Below, piece by piece: positions 1-9,374 of a DNA stretch of 19,495 nucleotides. The position numbers were made by a program, and so were the translations under genes. The stretch comes from Chitinophagaceae bacterium (lineage in GTDB: Bacteria > Bacteroidota > Bacteroidia > Chitinophagales > Chitinophagaceae): assembly GCA_947489175.1 (NCBI GenBank), contig CANLED010000009.1, positions 1 through 19,495 on the forward strand, given 5' to 3'. The notes under the pieces are model-generated. The model made no database searches. It saw only the letters and a list, made by a program, of their open reading frames with translations, and was not told where the DNA came from. Numbering within the stretch: position 1 is the stretch's first letter; every line of letters begins with the position of its first letter.

Positions 1-1
1 A

Positions 2-1495
2 CTGGCTAATCAAACGATATGGTATGGACTCAGCAACATTGTGGGCAGGTTCATCAGCTACCTCCTAACCCCCTTGCTTACCTATTCCTATTTTTCACCT
101 GCACAATTTGGAGACATTTCACTTCTATTTGCGTATGCAGCTTTTTTGAATATCATTTTCACGTATGGCATGGAAACGTCATACTTCCGTTTTACACAAA
201 ACATTGAAGAAAAAAATGTTTTCAATACATCGTTTACCAGTTTGTTGATTTCTACAACCATTTTTTGTCTCTTGCTTTTGTTACCGGTGCAACACGTAGC
301 CAATTTCATGGAAATAGGAAAACATCCTGAATATGTAGTTTATATTGTAGCCATTGTTGCATTCGACACATTGGCGGTTATCCCCTTTTCAAAAATCAGG
401 TTTGAAGGCAGGCCAAGGAAATTTGCGTTTATCAAACTAATAAACATCATAATAAACTTCGGGCTAGTCCTTTTTGTACTTTATGTCCTAAAACCATTGC
501 ATGAAAGCAATGCAAATAGTTTCATTGGATCTCTATACGACCCTAAAATTGGAATTGGCTATATTTTTATTGCGGGACTAGTGGCAAGTATTATTACATT
601 GTTACTATTGGCAAAAGAATTCAAAGGTTATGTGCCATCATTTGATAAAAAGCTGTTCACTGAATTGTTGATATACTCTACACCCCTTATCATTGTTGGC
701 TTTGGCGGGATGATTAATGAGACCATTGACAGATTTATGATTGTTAAAAGATTTGATGGAACAGTTGAAGCTGCTAGGGCAGCCAATGGAATTTATAGCG
801 CCAACAATAAATTGGCCATCTTGATTGTGATTTTCATTCAAACATTTAGGATGGGTGCTGAACCTTTTTTCTTCAAAAATTCTTCCAAAGAAAATTCAAA
901 AGAAACATACGCACGCATCATGAATTTCTTTGTAATTGCAACTTGTCTATGCTTTCTTGGCGTGGTTTTGTTTTTAGATGTTTGGAAACATTTTATGGGC
1001 ATTAAAAAGCACCCGGAATATTTACAAGGACTAAAGATCGTTCCATTGCTAATGATGTCTAAACTCTTTTTAGGGATATATTATAACCTTTCAATTTGGT
1101 ACAAACTTACGAACCGCAATAAAATCGGGGCTTGGATCACTTTTTTAGGAGCCTTCATTACCATTGTTTTCAATTATTTTTTCATTCCTTCATTGGGCTT
1201 TGTGGCATGTGCCATTGCCAATTTTTTATGTTATGGAAGCATGATGTGGATTAGTTATTCCTTGGGACAAAAACATTATCCCATACCATACAATGTCAAA
1301 AAAAGCATATTCTATGTCATTCTAGCGAGTGGATTATTCCTCATCCATAACTTCCTAAGAAACAGCAGTCCAGGTATTTTAATAGTTCATGCTGCTGGTA
1401 TTTTCTTAACATTCCTATTTGTGGTGGTAGTGATTGTGAAAGAAAAAGCAGAACTGATGCACATCCCAATCATTCAAAAGATTTATAAACGTTGA
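2..1495 (+). CDS. Polysaccharide (Wzx/MATE-like) flippase, N-terminus cut by window edge
   Basis: Predicted inner-membrane flippase or exporter of lipid-linked oligosaccharides (MATE/Wzx-type superfamily, about 12-14 helices). The frame is open from base 2, so 497 residues are visible. They begin LANQTIWYGLSNIVGRF, the typical amphipathic and first-helix start of the family. A GTG at 41 gives an open frame but would cut into the first membrane segment, so I treat the gene as partial with its real start just upstream of the window. The rest is almost wholly hydrophobic, with short polar loops and a cluster of charged residues near 'INETIDRFMIVKRF', in the middle, as in other flippases. The stop is TGA at 1493-1495. 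It converges on the hydrolase gene with only 5 bases between the stop codons. The family assignment is firm; the exact substrate (O-antigen, capsule or other glycan) cannot be told from sequence. Confidence 0.85.
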   Translation: MANQTIWYGLSNIVGRFISYLLTPLLTYSYFSPAQFGDISLLFAYAAFLNIIFTYGMETSYFRFTQNIEEKNVFNTSFTSLLISTTIFCLLLLLPVQHVANFMEIGKHPEYVVYIVAIVAFDTLAVIPFSKIRFEGRPRKFAFIKLINIIINFGLVLFVLYVLKPLHESNANSFIGSLYDPKIGIGYIFIAGLVASIITLLLLAKEFKGYVPSFDKKLFTELLIYSTPLIIVGFGGMINETIDRFMIVKRFDGTVEAARAANGIYSANNKLAILIVIFIQTFRMGAEPFFFKNSSKENSKETYARIMNFFVIATCLCFLGVVLFLDVWKHFMGIKKHPEYLQGLKIVPLLMMSKLFLGIYYNLSIWYKLTNRNKIGAWITFLGAFITIVFNYFFIPSLGFVACAIANFLCYGSMMWISYSLGQKHYPIPYNVKKSIFYVILASGLFLIHNFLRNSSPGILIVHAAGIFLTFLFVVVVIVKEKAELMHIPIIQKIYKR

Positions 1496-1500
1496 TTTAG

Positions 1501-2142
1501 CTACATTGAAACATAGGGATTGTGTTTTTTCTCATGTCCGATTTTTGTAGGCACCCCATGCCCTGAGTATACGATGGTTTCATCGGGTAGCACATAAAGT
1601 TTCTCCATGATGCTCCTCATCAATACATCAGGACTTCCCCCCGGCAAGTCAGTCCTACCAACACTTTCGCGAAACAACACATCTCCAGCGATTACAAATC
1701 CGCTTGTTTTGCTGTAAAAACTGACGCTTGCTGGTGAATGGCCTGGTGTAAAAAGAATTTCCAACTGTTCGTCACCAAGTGAAATAAATTCACCAGGAAC
1801 CAAATCGTGTAAAATTCCGGTGTAATTGTCAAAAGCCAGGTTCCACATCAATCCACTTGTAGGCGCATAATCGAGCACCACTTTTTCTCCGGGGTGAATA
1901 AATAATTCAAGATCATATTTTTCCGCAATAAACTTATTTCCAAAAACATGGTCTAAATGGCAATGTGTATTCACCAACCTAACGGGTTTTAATCCCTGTA
2001 AAGCAATAAAATCTGACAGCTTTTCCTGCTCTGGGACTGTATAACAGCCTGGATCAATGATGATACATTCTTTGTTTTTGCTATAAAGAACATAGGTGTT
2101 TTCTTGAAGTGGATTAAAAGAGAAAATTTTAACGTTTAACAT
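1501..2142 (-). CDS. Metallo-beta-lactamase-fold hydrolase (glyoxalase II-like)
   Basis: Predicted cytoplasmic zinc hydrolase of the metallo-beta-lactamase fold, 213 residues, no signal peptide. The metal site is complete: THCHLDH at residues 59-65 supplies H60, H62, D64 and H65. H135 lies in PGHSPASV, D154 in AGDVLF, and H195 in SGHG. This pattern and length match the small glyoxalase II-like/YcbL group, which hydrolyses thioesters such as lactoylglutathione-type substrates or persulfides. The true substrate is not evident. The start is ATG, and the N-terminus MLNVKIFSFNPLQENTYV is typical of the group. The gene stands alone: it converges on the flippase and diverges from the large exported protein. 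A consensus-like -7 box lies about 55 bases upstream of its start. Confidence 0.88.
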   Translation of the reverse strand: MLNVKIFSFNPLQENTYVLYSKNKECIIIDPGCYTVPEQEKLSDFIALQGLKPVRLVNTHCHLDHVFGNKFIAEKYDLELFIHPGEKVVLDYAPTSGLMWNLAFDNYTGILHDLVPGEFISLGDEQLEILFTPGHSPASVSFYSKTSGFVIAGDVLFRESVGRTDLPGGSPDVLMRSIMEKLYVLPDETIVYSGHGVPTKIGHEKKHNPYVSM

Positions 2143-2164
2143 GAATAAGATTTGTTAGGTAAAA

Positions 2165-2180
2165 GCTTTAATTTTAAAGC
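2165..2180. repeat. Short inverted repeat in divergent intergenic region
   Basis: GCTTTAA (2165-2171) and TTAAAGC (2174-2180) form a perfect 7-base inverted repeat with a 2-base spacer, in the 86-base region between the hydrolase gene and the divergent exported-protein gene. It could be an operator half-site pair. The sequence is AT-rich and short, so chance is a real alternative. Confidence 0.3.
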
Positions 2181-2196
2181 GGGATACAATAAGATG

Positions 2197-2204
2197 CAAA
2201 AGTA
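2197..2204 (-). promoter_or_regulatory. Candidate Bacteroidota -7 box for hydrolase gene
   Basis: On the minus strand this reads TACTTTTG, an exact match to the Bacteroidota -7 consensus TAnnTTTG. It ends 55 bases before the hydrolase ATG. No clear TTG (-33) element sits at the usual distance, so the call rests on the -7 match and position. Confidence 0.35.
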
Positions 2205-2228
2205 TCTAATCATTTGAATTGAAACATC

Positions 2229-5200
2229 ATGCAAAAAATACTTCTTTCGCTAGCCTTCATGCTTATACTCATCACCAATACAGAGGCACAGGTAAGTTCT
2301 GTAGAGTTTGGTAAAAACAGGGTGCAGTATAAAAAATTCAACTGGAGATATTATCAAACACGAAACTTCAATACGTACTTCAGTGATGGAGGACTGGCAT
2401 TGGGTAAGATGGTGGCAAAAACGGCGGAAGATGCACTTCCTGAATTAGAGGATTTCGTGGAGTACGGGTTGATGCGTAGGGCGAATATTGTTATTTACAA
2501 CAGCTTCACAGATTATCAACAATCTAATATTGGCATTGGCATCGATTGGCAAAACACTGGTGGGGTAACCAAGCTCGTAAACAATAAAATGATTGTTTAT
2601 TATGATGGGAATTTGCAGAACCTGCAAAGACAAATAAAACAAGGAATAGCACAAATCCTAGTTGAAAACCTGTTGTTTGGGGATGACCTTGGAGAATTTG
2701 CCAGCAATCAGACATTGTTGGACCTCCCTAAATGGCTTACCGAAGGCTACATTGCTTATGCAGGAGAAAATTGGAGTGCCACATTAGACGACAAACTAAA
2801 ATCTGCCTTGCTTTCGGATAACTACAAAACATTCTATCAATTTGCGTTCAAGGAACCAGCATTGGCTGGACATGCATTTTGGAGATTTGTGGCTGAGAAA
2901 TACAAAAAAGACAATGTTACTTATTTCCTTTATTTATCAAGGATTTACAAAAGCCTGAATTCAGCCAGTTTAAAAGTAACAAAGAAAAAATTCAAGGACC
3001 TTCTTAAGGAGTTCATGGAAATTGAATCAGAAAAATACCTTGCAGATACCAAGGGCAGACGGAATCAACCCAAAGGAAGCGTAGTTGCCATTGAAGAAAC
3101 CACGAATGGAACAGATTATTATAGGTTCCAAGTAAATCCCATACCACGCAACAACAGCTATGCCATGGTGCAATACAAAAAAGGGATTTATCGTGTGGTG
3201 TTAGAAGACCTTTCAGAAAAAAGAAAAACCTTGCTAAAGGCAGGCATTTTAAACAACCAAGATGAACTCAATCCGAATTATCCACTCATGGCATGGGACC
3301 CAAAGGGTTCTAAGTTGCTCGTGGTATATACAGAAGAAGGAAAAATTAAGATGTTCATTTTTGATGTAGCAGCAAGGATTAAAACATACAAGCAGGAACT
3401 TACTGATTTTCAGTTGATACAAGATGCAAAGTTCATGCTAGACAACAATACCATCATTTTCAGTGCGGTGAAAAATGGGCAGTCAGACATCTTTGTATAC
3501 AAGGTGAAAGAACAAACCTCGCAGCAGATAACCAATGATCCTTATGACGACCTGGATGCATCCTTTGTAGCGTTCCCGGGGAAAACAGGCATTATTTTCT
3601 CATCAAACAGGCCGTCGCCCAATGCATCAAAAGCCGATACCGTTTTACCAGCAAGGTATCCTTTCAATGTATTTTTGGTTGACAATTGGAATAAAAGTGA
3701 GTTTAGGCAAGTAACACAATTAACGAACCAGTCAAGAGGACAAGCAAGATATCCCTTGCAATACAATGTGAATCACTTCACCTTTGCAAGTGATGCCAAC
3801 GGCATAGGTAACAGGTATGCAGGATTTTTTAGAACACAAAGAGCAGGCTTGGATACTATTTACAGAATTGGCGAAGAGTTGCTTCGCAATCCTGAAAGAA
3901 AAGAATTGGATTCAACCTTAAAAGCTTGGAGCAAAGATGAGCCAGACTCAATAGGATATATATCTATAACTAATGACAGTACCTATACCTTCCCCATTAC
4001 AAATTATCAAAGTAGCTTGATTGAAACCAGGGGTGCAGGAGACAATAACTTGGTGAGTGAAGTAAGGCAAGAAGGAGACTTGAGGTTTTTATATAAACTC
4101 AAAATAAATGAAACTGTTTTAACCAGAAGAAACATCAACGCAAGACCAACTCCTTATATCCGCGATTTGATGGAAAAAGAAAGAAAGCTCAATAACGAAG
4201 CCATCAAGTATCAGGTGAATCCTGAGAAAAAAGATACTTCAGCAAAGAAAACGAATCTTTTTCAAACGGAATTTGCAGATGAAGCAAAAGACGGAAAACC
4301 TATTGTTGCAGAAGAAGTTATGACCCCACAAAAAGATGATGTGTTGAAAAACGCAAAACTGTACGATTATAAATTGCGTTTTTCATCAGACTATATTGTA
4401 TCTGGGTTCAACAATTCCGTGATGGTGAATCGTTATCAACCATATGGAGGAGGATCTGGCCCTATATACCTATCAAACAGCAGTTCTTTGAATGGAATAA
4501 TCAGAATGGGCATTTCAGATTTGATGGAAGACAAGAAATTTATTGGTGGATTTAGGATAGCAACCAACCTAAAAGACAATGATTATTTAGCATCTTTCCA
4601 GAACCTGAAAAGAAAATTTGATTGGGGGCTTACTTACTACAGAAGCAACCAAGACAATTATCCAATCTACGACCCAAGTGATATCAAATCTCAGCTAACT
4701 AATAAGTTGGCATCGAGCCTTTATCAATTCAACATTAGCTTACCTTTTAATGAGGTGAAAAGTTTAAGGGCAATTGTAGGGTTTAGGAACGATAGGGTAA
4801 TTATAAAATCTGATGCCAACTTTGATCCATCAAGAACTTATCCTGACAGTGTATTAAAATATGCCCTGGTAAAACTGGAATATGTTCATGACAATACCAT
4901 CAATCCGGCATTAAACATTTATCACGGATTTCGTTTTAAGGTGTTTACAGATATAAATTCAAGGATGGTAAATTCGGCCACCAAAGGAAAGTTCATGTTT
5001 AACTTTGGGGCAGATGCACGATATTACTACCCTATTTTTAGGAATTTTATTTGGGCAGGAAGGGCCGCAACAGACTTTTCCTTTGGAACACAGAAGTTGA
5101 TTTATTATTTAGGAGGAGTTGAAGGATGGTTAAACCCAAAATTCAACAATGCTGTAACGCCAGCACCAGACCAAAACTATGCATTCCAATCACTTGCTCT

Positions 5201-5591
5201 TAATTTAAGAGGGCACATACAAAACGTAGCAAACGGCAACAACAATGTTGTTTTAAACAGTGAATTTAGGCTTCCTGTGTTAACTACCCTGCTGAATACC
5301 CCTGTAAACAATGCCTTTTTACGCAATTTACAATTGGTACAATTTTTAGATTTGGGAACTGCATGGAATGGAAAATTCAGCAAAATAGAAAGACCCAATG
5401 CTTCATACGGAGTACCTCCTGTAGAAGTTAAAATTAAAACAGGCGGTATAGGTCCATTTGTTGGAGGTTATGGCTTTGGTGCAAGAAGCACACTGTTGGG
5501 ATATTTCCTTCGCGTTGATGCAGGATGGCCTATGGGAGATTTCTTCAAAGGAAAACCTGTTTGGTATTTTTCATTGGGATTGGACTTTTAA
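2229..5591 (+). CDS. Exported protein: degenerate peptidase-like domain, beta-propeller, Omp85-like barrel
   Basis: Large outer-membrane protein, 1120 residues. Residues 1-20 are a signal peptide (hydrophobic core, then TEA before Q21). Residues about 40-270 resemble the gluzincin 'peptidase MA-like' domain that precedes TolB-type propellers. The LPKWLTEGYIAYAGE stretch (166-180) matches that family's P-W-x-x-E-G-x-A-x-Y helix. The expected HExxH helix, however, reads IKQGIAQIL (136-144), with neither histidine nor glutamate. Residues about 290-560 carry PD40/TolB-like propeller blades, such as the 'DPYDDLDASF ... IIFSSNRP' unit near 437. From about 710 the protein becomes a beta-barrel, with an LRGH motif near 993 comparable to the Omp85 VRGF loop. 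It ends GLDF, a C-terminal aromatic typical of barrels. Role unknown; envelope assembly or surface-protein handling is an inference. It is followed by an intrinsic terminator and appears monocistronic. Confidence 0.8.
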   Translation: MQKILLSLAFMLILITNTEAQVSSVEFGKNRVQYKKFNWRYYQTRNFNTYFSDGGLALGKMVAKTAEDALPELEDFVEYGLMRRANIVIYNSFTDYQQSNIGIGIDWQNTGGVTKLVNNKMIVYYDGNLQNLQRQIKQGIAQILVENLLFGDDLGEFASNQTLLDLPKWLTEGYIAYAGENWSATLDDKLKSALLSDNYKTFYQFAFKEPALAGHAFWRFVAEKYKKDNVTYFLYLSRIYKSLNSASLKVTKKKFKDLLKEFMEIESEKYLADTKGRRNQPKGSVVAIEETTNGTDYYRFQVNPIPRNNSYAMVQYKKGIYRVVLEDLSEKRKTLLKAGILNNQDELNPNYPLMAWDPKGSKLLVVYTEEGKIKMFIFDVAARIKTYKQELTDFQLIQDAKFMLDNNTIIFSAVKNGQSDIFVYKVKEQTSQQITNDPYDDLDASFVAFPGKTGIIFSSNRPSPNASKADTVLPARYPFNVFLVDNWNKSEFRQVTQLTNQSRGQARYPLQYNVNHFTFASDANGIGNRYAGFFRTQRAGLDTIYRIGEELLRNPERKELDSTLKAWSKDEPDSIGYISITNDSTYTFPITNYQSSLIETRGAGDNNLVSEVRQEGDLRFLYKLKINETVLTRRNINARPTPYIRDLMEKERKLNNEAIKYQVNPEKKDTSAKKTNLFQTEFADEAKDGKPIVAEEVMTPQKDDVLKNAKLYDYKLRFSSDYIVSGFNNSVMVNRYQPYGGGSGPIYLSNSSSLNGIIRMGISDLMEDKKFIGGFRIATNLKDNDYLASFQNLKRKFDWGLTYYRSNQDNYPIYDPSDIKSQLTNKLASSLYQFNISLPFNEVKSLRAIVGFRNDRVIIKSDANFDPSRTYPDSVLKYALVKLEYVHDNTINPALNIYHGFRFKVFTDINSRMVNSATKGKFMFNFGADARYYYPIFRNFIWAGRAATDFSFGTQKLIYYLGGVEGWLNPKFNNAVTPAPDQNYAFQSLALNLRGHIQNVANGNNNVVLNSEFRLPVLTTLLNTPVNNAFLRNLQLVQFLDLGTAWNGKFSKIERPNASYGVPPVEVKIKTGGIGPFVGGYGFGARSTLLGYFLRVDAGWPMGDFFKGKPVWYFSLGLDF

Positions 5592-5612
5592 ACCATATTA
5601 AAGCATTTCTAC

Positions 5613-5654
5613 AAAAAAGCGCTTGATTCAGGATTGAATCAGGCGCTTTTTTTT
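5613..5654 (+). terminator. Strong intrinsic terminator after the exported-protein gene
   Basis: A near-perfect hairpin begins 22 bases after the stop codon. Bases 5613-5630 pair with 5635-5652 (18 pairs including one G-U) around the loop GGAT, and a run of eight T (5647-5654) closes it. The stem has a GCGC core and the six A bases on its left side pair with T bases, so it could also act on the opposite strand. It separates the exported-protein gene from comEC. Confidence 0.9.
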
Positions 5655-5753
5655 GTGTAAAAAATCAAATTCAAAGAGAAAAATACATGATTTAAGCAGA
5701 ATTTTCGGATCTATAAAATTCAGCTCAGCATCGCTTATCCGGTATTTTAGCAG

Positions 5754-7799
5754 ATGCATAAATCGGAGAAATTCAACTTCAAAAAACACCCTTTTTTAAG
5801 GATAACAACTGCATTCATTGCAGGACTTTTAATCAATAAGTTTACTGATATTTCTCTTAATATATGGATGGTGGCTTTGTTCATTTGCTTGCTCATCATC
5901 ATTTTTTTTGAGCTATCCTCAATTGCCACAAAATGGAGGTTTCGTGGAATTCAAGGTATGTTTTTGATGTTGATGATTACAGTTTACGGAGGCATTTGCG
6001 CCAGCCTGAAACTTCCAAAAAGATTGGTTATTCCCCCTGTTACCAAAGGAGTTTTTATCTTAAGGATTGACGAATCGGCTAAAAAAACACAAACGGGATA
6101 TCGTTATGAAAGCACCTGTTTTGAATTAAAAAATAACAGCTGTAAGAAAATCTCAGGCGCCTATTTTTATGTAGTAGGCAATGTTGCTCCCAGTTTACAG
6201 GAAGGAGACTGGATATTGTCGAGTTCCCCAATGAAACCAATTCAAAAAAACAACAATCCAGGTGCCTATGATTTTGCAAGTCAATCAGCCATGAAAGGGA
6301 TTTTCATCAAATTAACGGCAAAAAACACTGGAGAATATATCGTATTCTATCACGAAAAAAATGTCTTCAAACAAAGAATTGCAGCAACAAGGAAATGGAT
6401 CATTGAAACACTTGAAAATAATCTGCCAGATAAAAGGATAGTTGGGTTAGCAGAAGCAATGATTATTGGATACCGAGACGATTTAGACAAGGATTTGCTC
6501 ACCTCATACGTAAATACAGGGGTAGTTCACATCATTGCCATTTCGGGATTGCATTTATCCCTGATTTTCATGATTATCGATTTCTTTGTGCGGTTATTTT
6601 TAGGGAAGAAACGAACAGATATTGTTGGACTATTCATCACCATTCCAATCCTTTGGAGCTTTGCATTGCTAACGGGAAGCTCTGCGTCTGTTATACGAAG
6701 TGCCTTGATGCTTACCGTTGTATTAATAGCCAAGGCATTAAATAAAAAAACAAATGGGTTGAATGCCTTGCTAGCATCCGCTTTAATTCTCTTAATTTAC
6801 AATCCTCAAACCCTCTATGACATTGGCTTTCAACTCAGTTACACAGCAGTAGCTTCTATCCTAATTTTCGACCCCATCATCAAAAAATCAATTTATGTTC
6901 AAAATCCAATCCTGTTAAAGTGTTGGGAAATGATTTCAATTACTTTATCCGCGCAAATGCTAACCACGCCCGTTACCATTTTCTATTTCCACCAATTTCC
7001 AACATTGTTTCTCTTTACCAACTTACTAGCCGTGCCACTTTCAAGCATCATTCTCATCTCGGAACTGCTGTTATGCTTCACGGCGGCTGTTCATTTACCA
7101 ACATATATTTCCGCAGCAATTACAATGCAGTTGATAGGATGGCTTAATCAATACATTCAAAAAATGGAACTTATCCCTTTTGGGATGATAAAACATATTT
7201 ACATCGGCATAATCACTTTGATTTTTATGTACCTGTTTTTAATAGCCGTTTTCTATACCATGAAAAAAGCAAACATAAAAACCATTAAATTTCTAGCGCT
7301 TACTTTCTGCTTGATGTCACTTATCCAATTAACAGATATACTAAACCACAAAAGAAAAAAAAGAATTGCGGTACTCCAAGTTTATGGCAAAACCTGCATT
7401 TTATTGCAACATGGTGAAACTGCAATTATAGCAACAAACTTAGATATAAATCAACACAGAAAAACTTTGATAGATTTAACAGACCAGCTGGGTGCGGCAT
7501 ATTGGATAAGAAATTTTGAGTTTGTGCGAGCCCCAAATAAACCCTTTTTCTTGAGCTTAGATGTTGAAAACCTATTAGGTAAGAAACAAAATAATCCCAA
7601 TACATTGATGGTTTTGAGCGGAACACCCCGAATTCAGCTTATAGACTTGCCATTGCAAAACAAAAAAAGTCTTTTCATAGTTGCAGACGGATCCAACAAA
7701 CTGTGGAAAATTCAACAATGGGAAAAAGAAGCAGATAGGCTACTTTTGCACTTTAATTCATTGGCTAAAAATGGGCCAATCATTTTAGATCAGCAGTAG
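5754..7799 (+). CDS. comEC: ComEC/Rec2-family DNA-uptake channel protein, lacking a functional hydrolase domain
   Basis: Predicted inner-membrane channel that moves single-stranded transforming DNA into the cytoplasm. 681 residues. The N-terminal DUF4131-type part has helices at about 14-30 and 36-53, then a soluble OB-like region to about 200 containing NNPGAYDF (167-174). The competence domain (about 225-500) shows its hallmarks: AEAMIIGYRDDLD (233-245), HIIAISGLH (259-267), GSSASVIRSALM (308-319), DIGFQLSY (356-363) and TTPVTIFYF (404-412). The C-terminal stretch (about 536-681) begins like the metallo-beta-lactamase domain of longer ComEC proteins (RIAVLQVYGK...), but the zinc-binding HxHxDH is absent. 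Shorter or degenerate versions are common in Bacteroidota. It lies 28 bases before purH on the same strand and may be co-transcribed. Homology is firm; whether the host is naturally competent cannot be judged here. Confidence 0.92.
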   Translation: MHKSEKFNFKKHPFLRITTAFIAGLLINKFTDISLNIWMVALFICLLIIIFFELSSIATKWRFRGIQGMFLMLMITVYGGICASLKLPKRLVIPPVTKGVFILRIDESAKKTQTGYRYESTCFELKNNSCKKISGAYFYVVGNVAPSLQEGDWILSSSPMKPIQKNNNPGAYDFASQSAMKGIFIKLTAKNTGEYIVFYHEKNVFKQRIAATRKWIIETLENNLPDKRIVGLAEAMIIGYRDDLDKDLLTSYVNTGVVHIIAISGLHLSLIFMIIDFFVRLFLGKKRTDIVGLFITIPILWSFALLTGSSASVIRSALMLTVVLIAKALNKKTNGLNALLASALILLIYNPQTLYDIGFQLSYTAVASILIFDPIIKKSIYVQNPILLKCWEMISITLSAQMLTTPVTIFYFHQFPTLFLFTNLLAVPLSSIILISELLLCFTAAVHLPTYISAAITMQLIGWLNQYIQKMELIPFGMIKHIYIGIITLIFMYLFLIAVFYTMKKANIKTIKFLALTFCLMSLIQLTDILNHKRKKRIAVLQVYGKTCILLQHGETAIIATNLDINQHRKTLIDLTDQLGAAYWIRNFEFVRAPNKPFFLSLDVENLLGKKQNNPNTLMVLSGTPRIQLIDLPLQNKKSLFIVADGSNKLWKIQQWEKEADRLLLHFNSLAKNGPIILDQQ

Positions 7800-7827
7800 C
7801 CTTGTAGGCCTGAACAAACTAAAAATC

Positions 7828-9348
7828 ATGCAAAAGAAAATCAAATCGGCCTTAATTTCTGTATTTTATAAAGATGGGCTTGCTCCATTGGTTCAATTGT
7901 TAAAAGAACAACAAGTTGCCATTTACACAACTGGAGGCACCCAACAATTTATAGAAACCCTCGGAATAGAATGTATTCCGGTAGAATCAGTAACCGATTA
8001 TCCATCCATATTGGGAGGCAGGGTTAAAACATTGCATCCCAAAATATTTGGCGGAATACTGGGAAGAAGGGCTGTAGAGAAAGATTTGATAGAAATGAAG
8101 GAATATGAAATTCCGGAAATCGACTTGGTTATTGTTGACTTATACCCCTTTGAAGAAACGGTTGCTAGCACCAGTGAAGAAAAATTAATCATTGAAAAAA
8201 TTGATATTGGTGGGCCATCCATGATAAGGGCTGCAGCAAAAAATTTCAGCGACTTGGTAGTAATTGCCTCAAAAGATGACTACGCCTCACTCATCAACTT
8301 ACTTTCAGATCAAAACGGAACAACAAGCATTGAACAACGCAAAGCATTTGCAGCAAAGGCGTTTGAGATCGTTGCGAACTATGATGTAGCCATCGCACAA
8401 TACTTTAATAGTGGTTTTGCAAATCAGTTTCTTTACTCCGTTGGAAATCCACAACCGATGCGTTACGGCGAAAATCCGCACCAAAAAGGGGTATTCTATG
8501 GCAACCTGAAAGAACTTTTTAACCAACTCAATGGCAAAGAATTGTCGTACAACAATTTGGTTGATGTGGAAGCTGCCGTTCAGCTCATTCAAGAATTTTC
8601 TGGAGAAAATGAACCCACTTTTGCCATCATAAAACATACAAATGTATGCGGAATATCAACAAGAGAAACTGTTTCATCAGCGTGGCAAGATGCTCTTGCA
8701 GGAGACCCTGAAAGCGCATTTGGGGGAGTATTGGTTTGTAACAAACCGATTGACAAGGATACTGCTGAACAAATCAATGAAATATTCTTCGAAGTGTTGA
8801 TAGCACCAGACTTTGAAGAGAATGCACTTCTTGTACTGAAATCAAAAAAGAACAGGATTCTCTTGCAACAAATTAAGAACAGTGCAAACGATAAACAGTT
8901 CAAATCGTTGCTTAACGGCGTACTGATGCAAGGTACTGATGAAGGTAATGTTGAGAAATGGGAAGAAGCAGGAGGAAGGTCAACAACAGATCAAGAAAAG
9001 CTTGACTTAGATTTTGCAAACAAAGTTTGCAAACACCTGAAATCAAACGCCATAGCCTTGGTGAAAAATAAGCAGCTAATAGGAAAAGGGTGTGGACAAA
9101 CATCCAGGATAGATTCATTAAGGCATGCAGTTGAAAAGGCAAAGCAATTCAAGTTTGATTTACACAATGCGGTGATGGCCAGCGATGCCTTTTTCCCTTT
9201 TAACGACTGCGTACAAATGGGACATGAAGAAGGCATTCAGGCATATATTCAACCAGGAGGTTCTATACGCGACAAAGACTCAATTGAGTATTGCAAACAA
9301 CATGATTTGGCAATGGTGATGACAGGAATGAGGCATTTCCGACATTAA
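7828..9348 (+). CDS. purH: Bifunctional AICAR transformylase/IMP cyclohydrolase
   Basis: Catalyses the last two steps of de novo purine synthesis: formylation of AICAR by 10-formyl-THF, then ring closure to IMP, in the cytosol. 506 residues, close to the usual bacterial length. The N-terminal MGS-like cyclohydrolase domain (about 1-195) has YTTGGTQQF (33-41), GGRVKTLHPK (63-72) and DLYPFEETVA (104-113). The transformylase domain follows, with MRYGENPHQKG (211-221), the catalytic Lys269-His270 in IIKHTNVCG, ESAFGG (295-300) and the C-terminal QAYIQPGGSIRD (471-482). The family motif is usually KHxNPCG; here valine replaces proline, probably a lineage variant. It lies 28 bases after comEC and 26 before the EamA gene, so the three may form a transcription unit. 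No purine riboswitch is visible upstream. Confidence 0.97.
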   Translation: MQKKIKSALISVFYKDGLAPLVQLLKEQQVAIYTTGGTQQFIETLGIECIPVESVTDYPSILGGRVKTLHPKIFGGILGRRAVEKDLIEMKEYEIPEIDLVIVDLYPFEETVASTSEEKLIIEKIDIGGPSMIRAAAKNFSDLVVIASKDDYASLINLLSDQNGTTSIEQRKAFAAKAFEIVANYDVAIAQYFNSGFANQFLYSVGNPQPMRYGENPHQKGVFYGNLKELFNQLNGKELSYNNLVDVEAAVQLIQEFSGENEPTFAIIKHTNVCGISTRETVSSAWQDALAGDPESAFGGVLVCNKPIDKDTAEQINEIFFEVLIAPDFEENALLVLKSKKNRILLQQIKNSANDKQFKSLLNGVLMQGTDEGNVEKWEEAGGRSTTDQEKLDLDFANKVCKHLKSNAIALVKNKQLIGKGCGQTSRIDSLRHAVEKAKQFKFDLHNAVMASDAFFPFNDCVQMGHEEGIQAYIQPGGSIRDKDSIEYCKQHDLAMVMTGMRHFRH

Positions 9349-9374
9349 CCGAAGCATGGTTATTAAAAACATAA

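Noticed and set aside
41..43. GTG as the start of the flippase
   Set aside because: The frame is open to the window edge, and the residues before it match the usual N-terminus of the family; GTG here would cut the first membrane helix.
8305..8637. 110-codon frame on the minus strand
   Set aside because: It is antisense to purH, with no family features.
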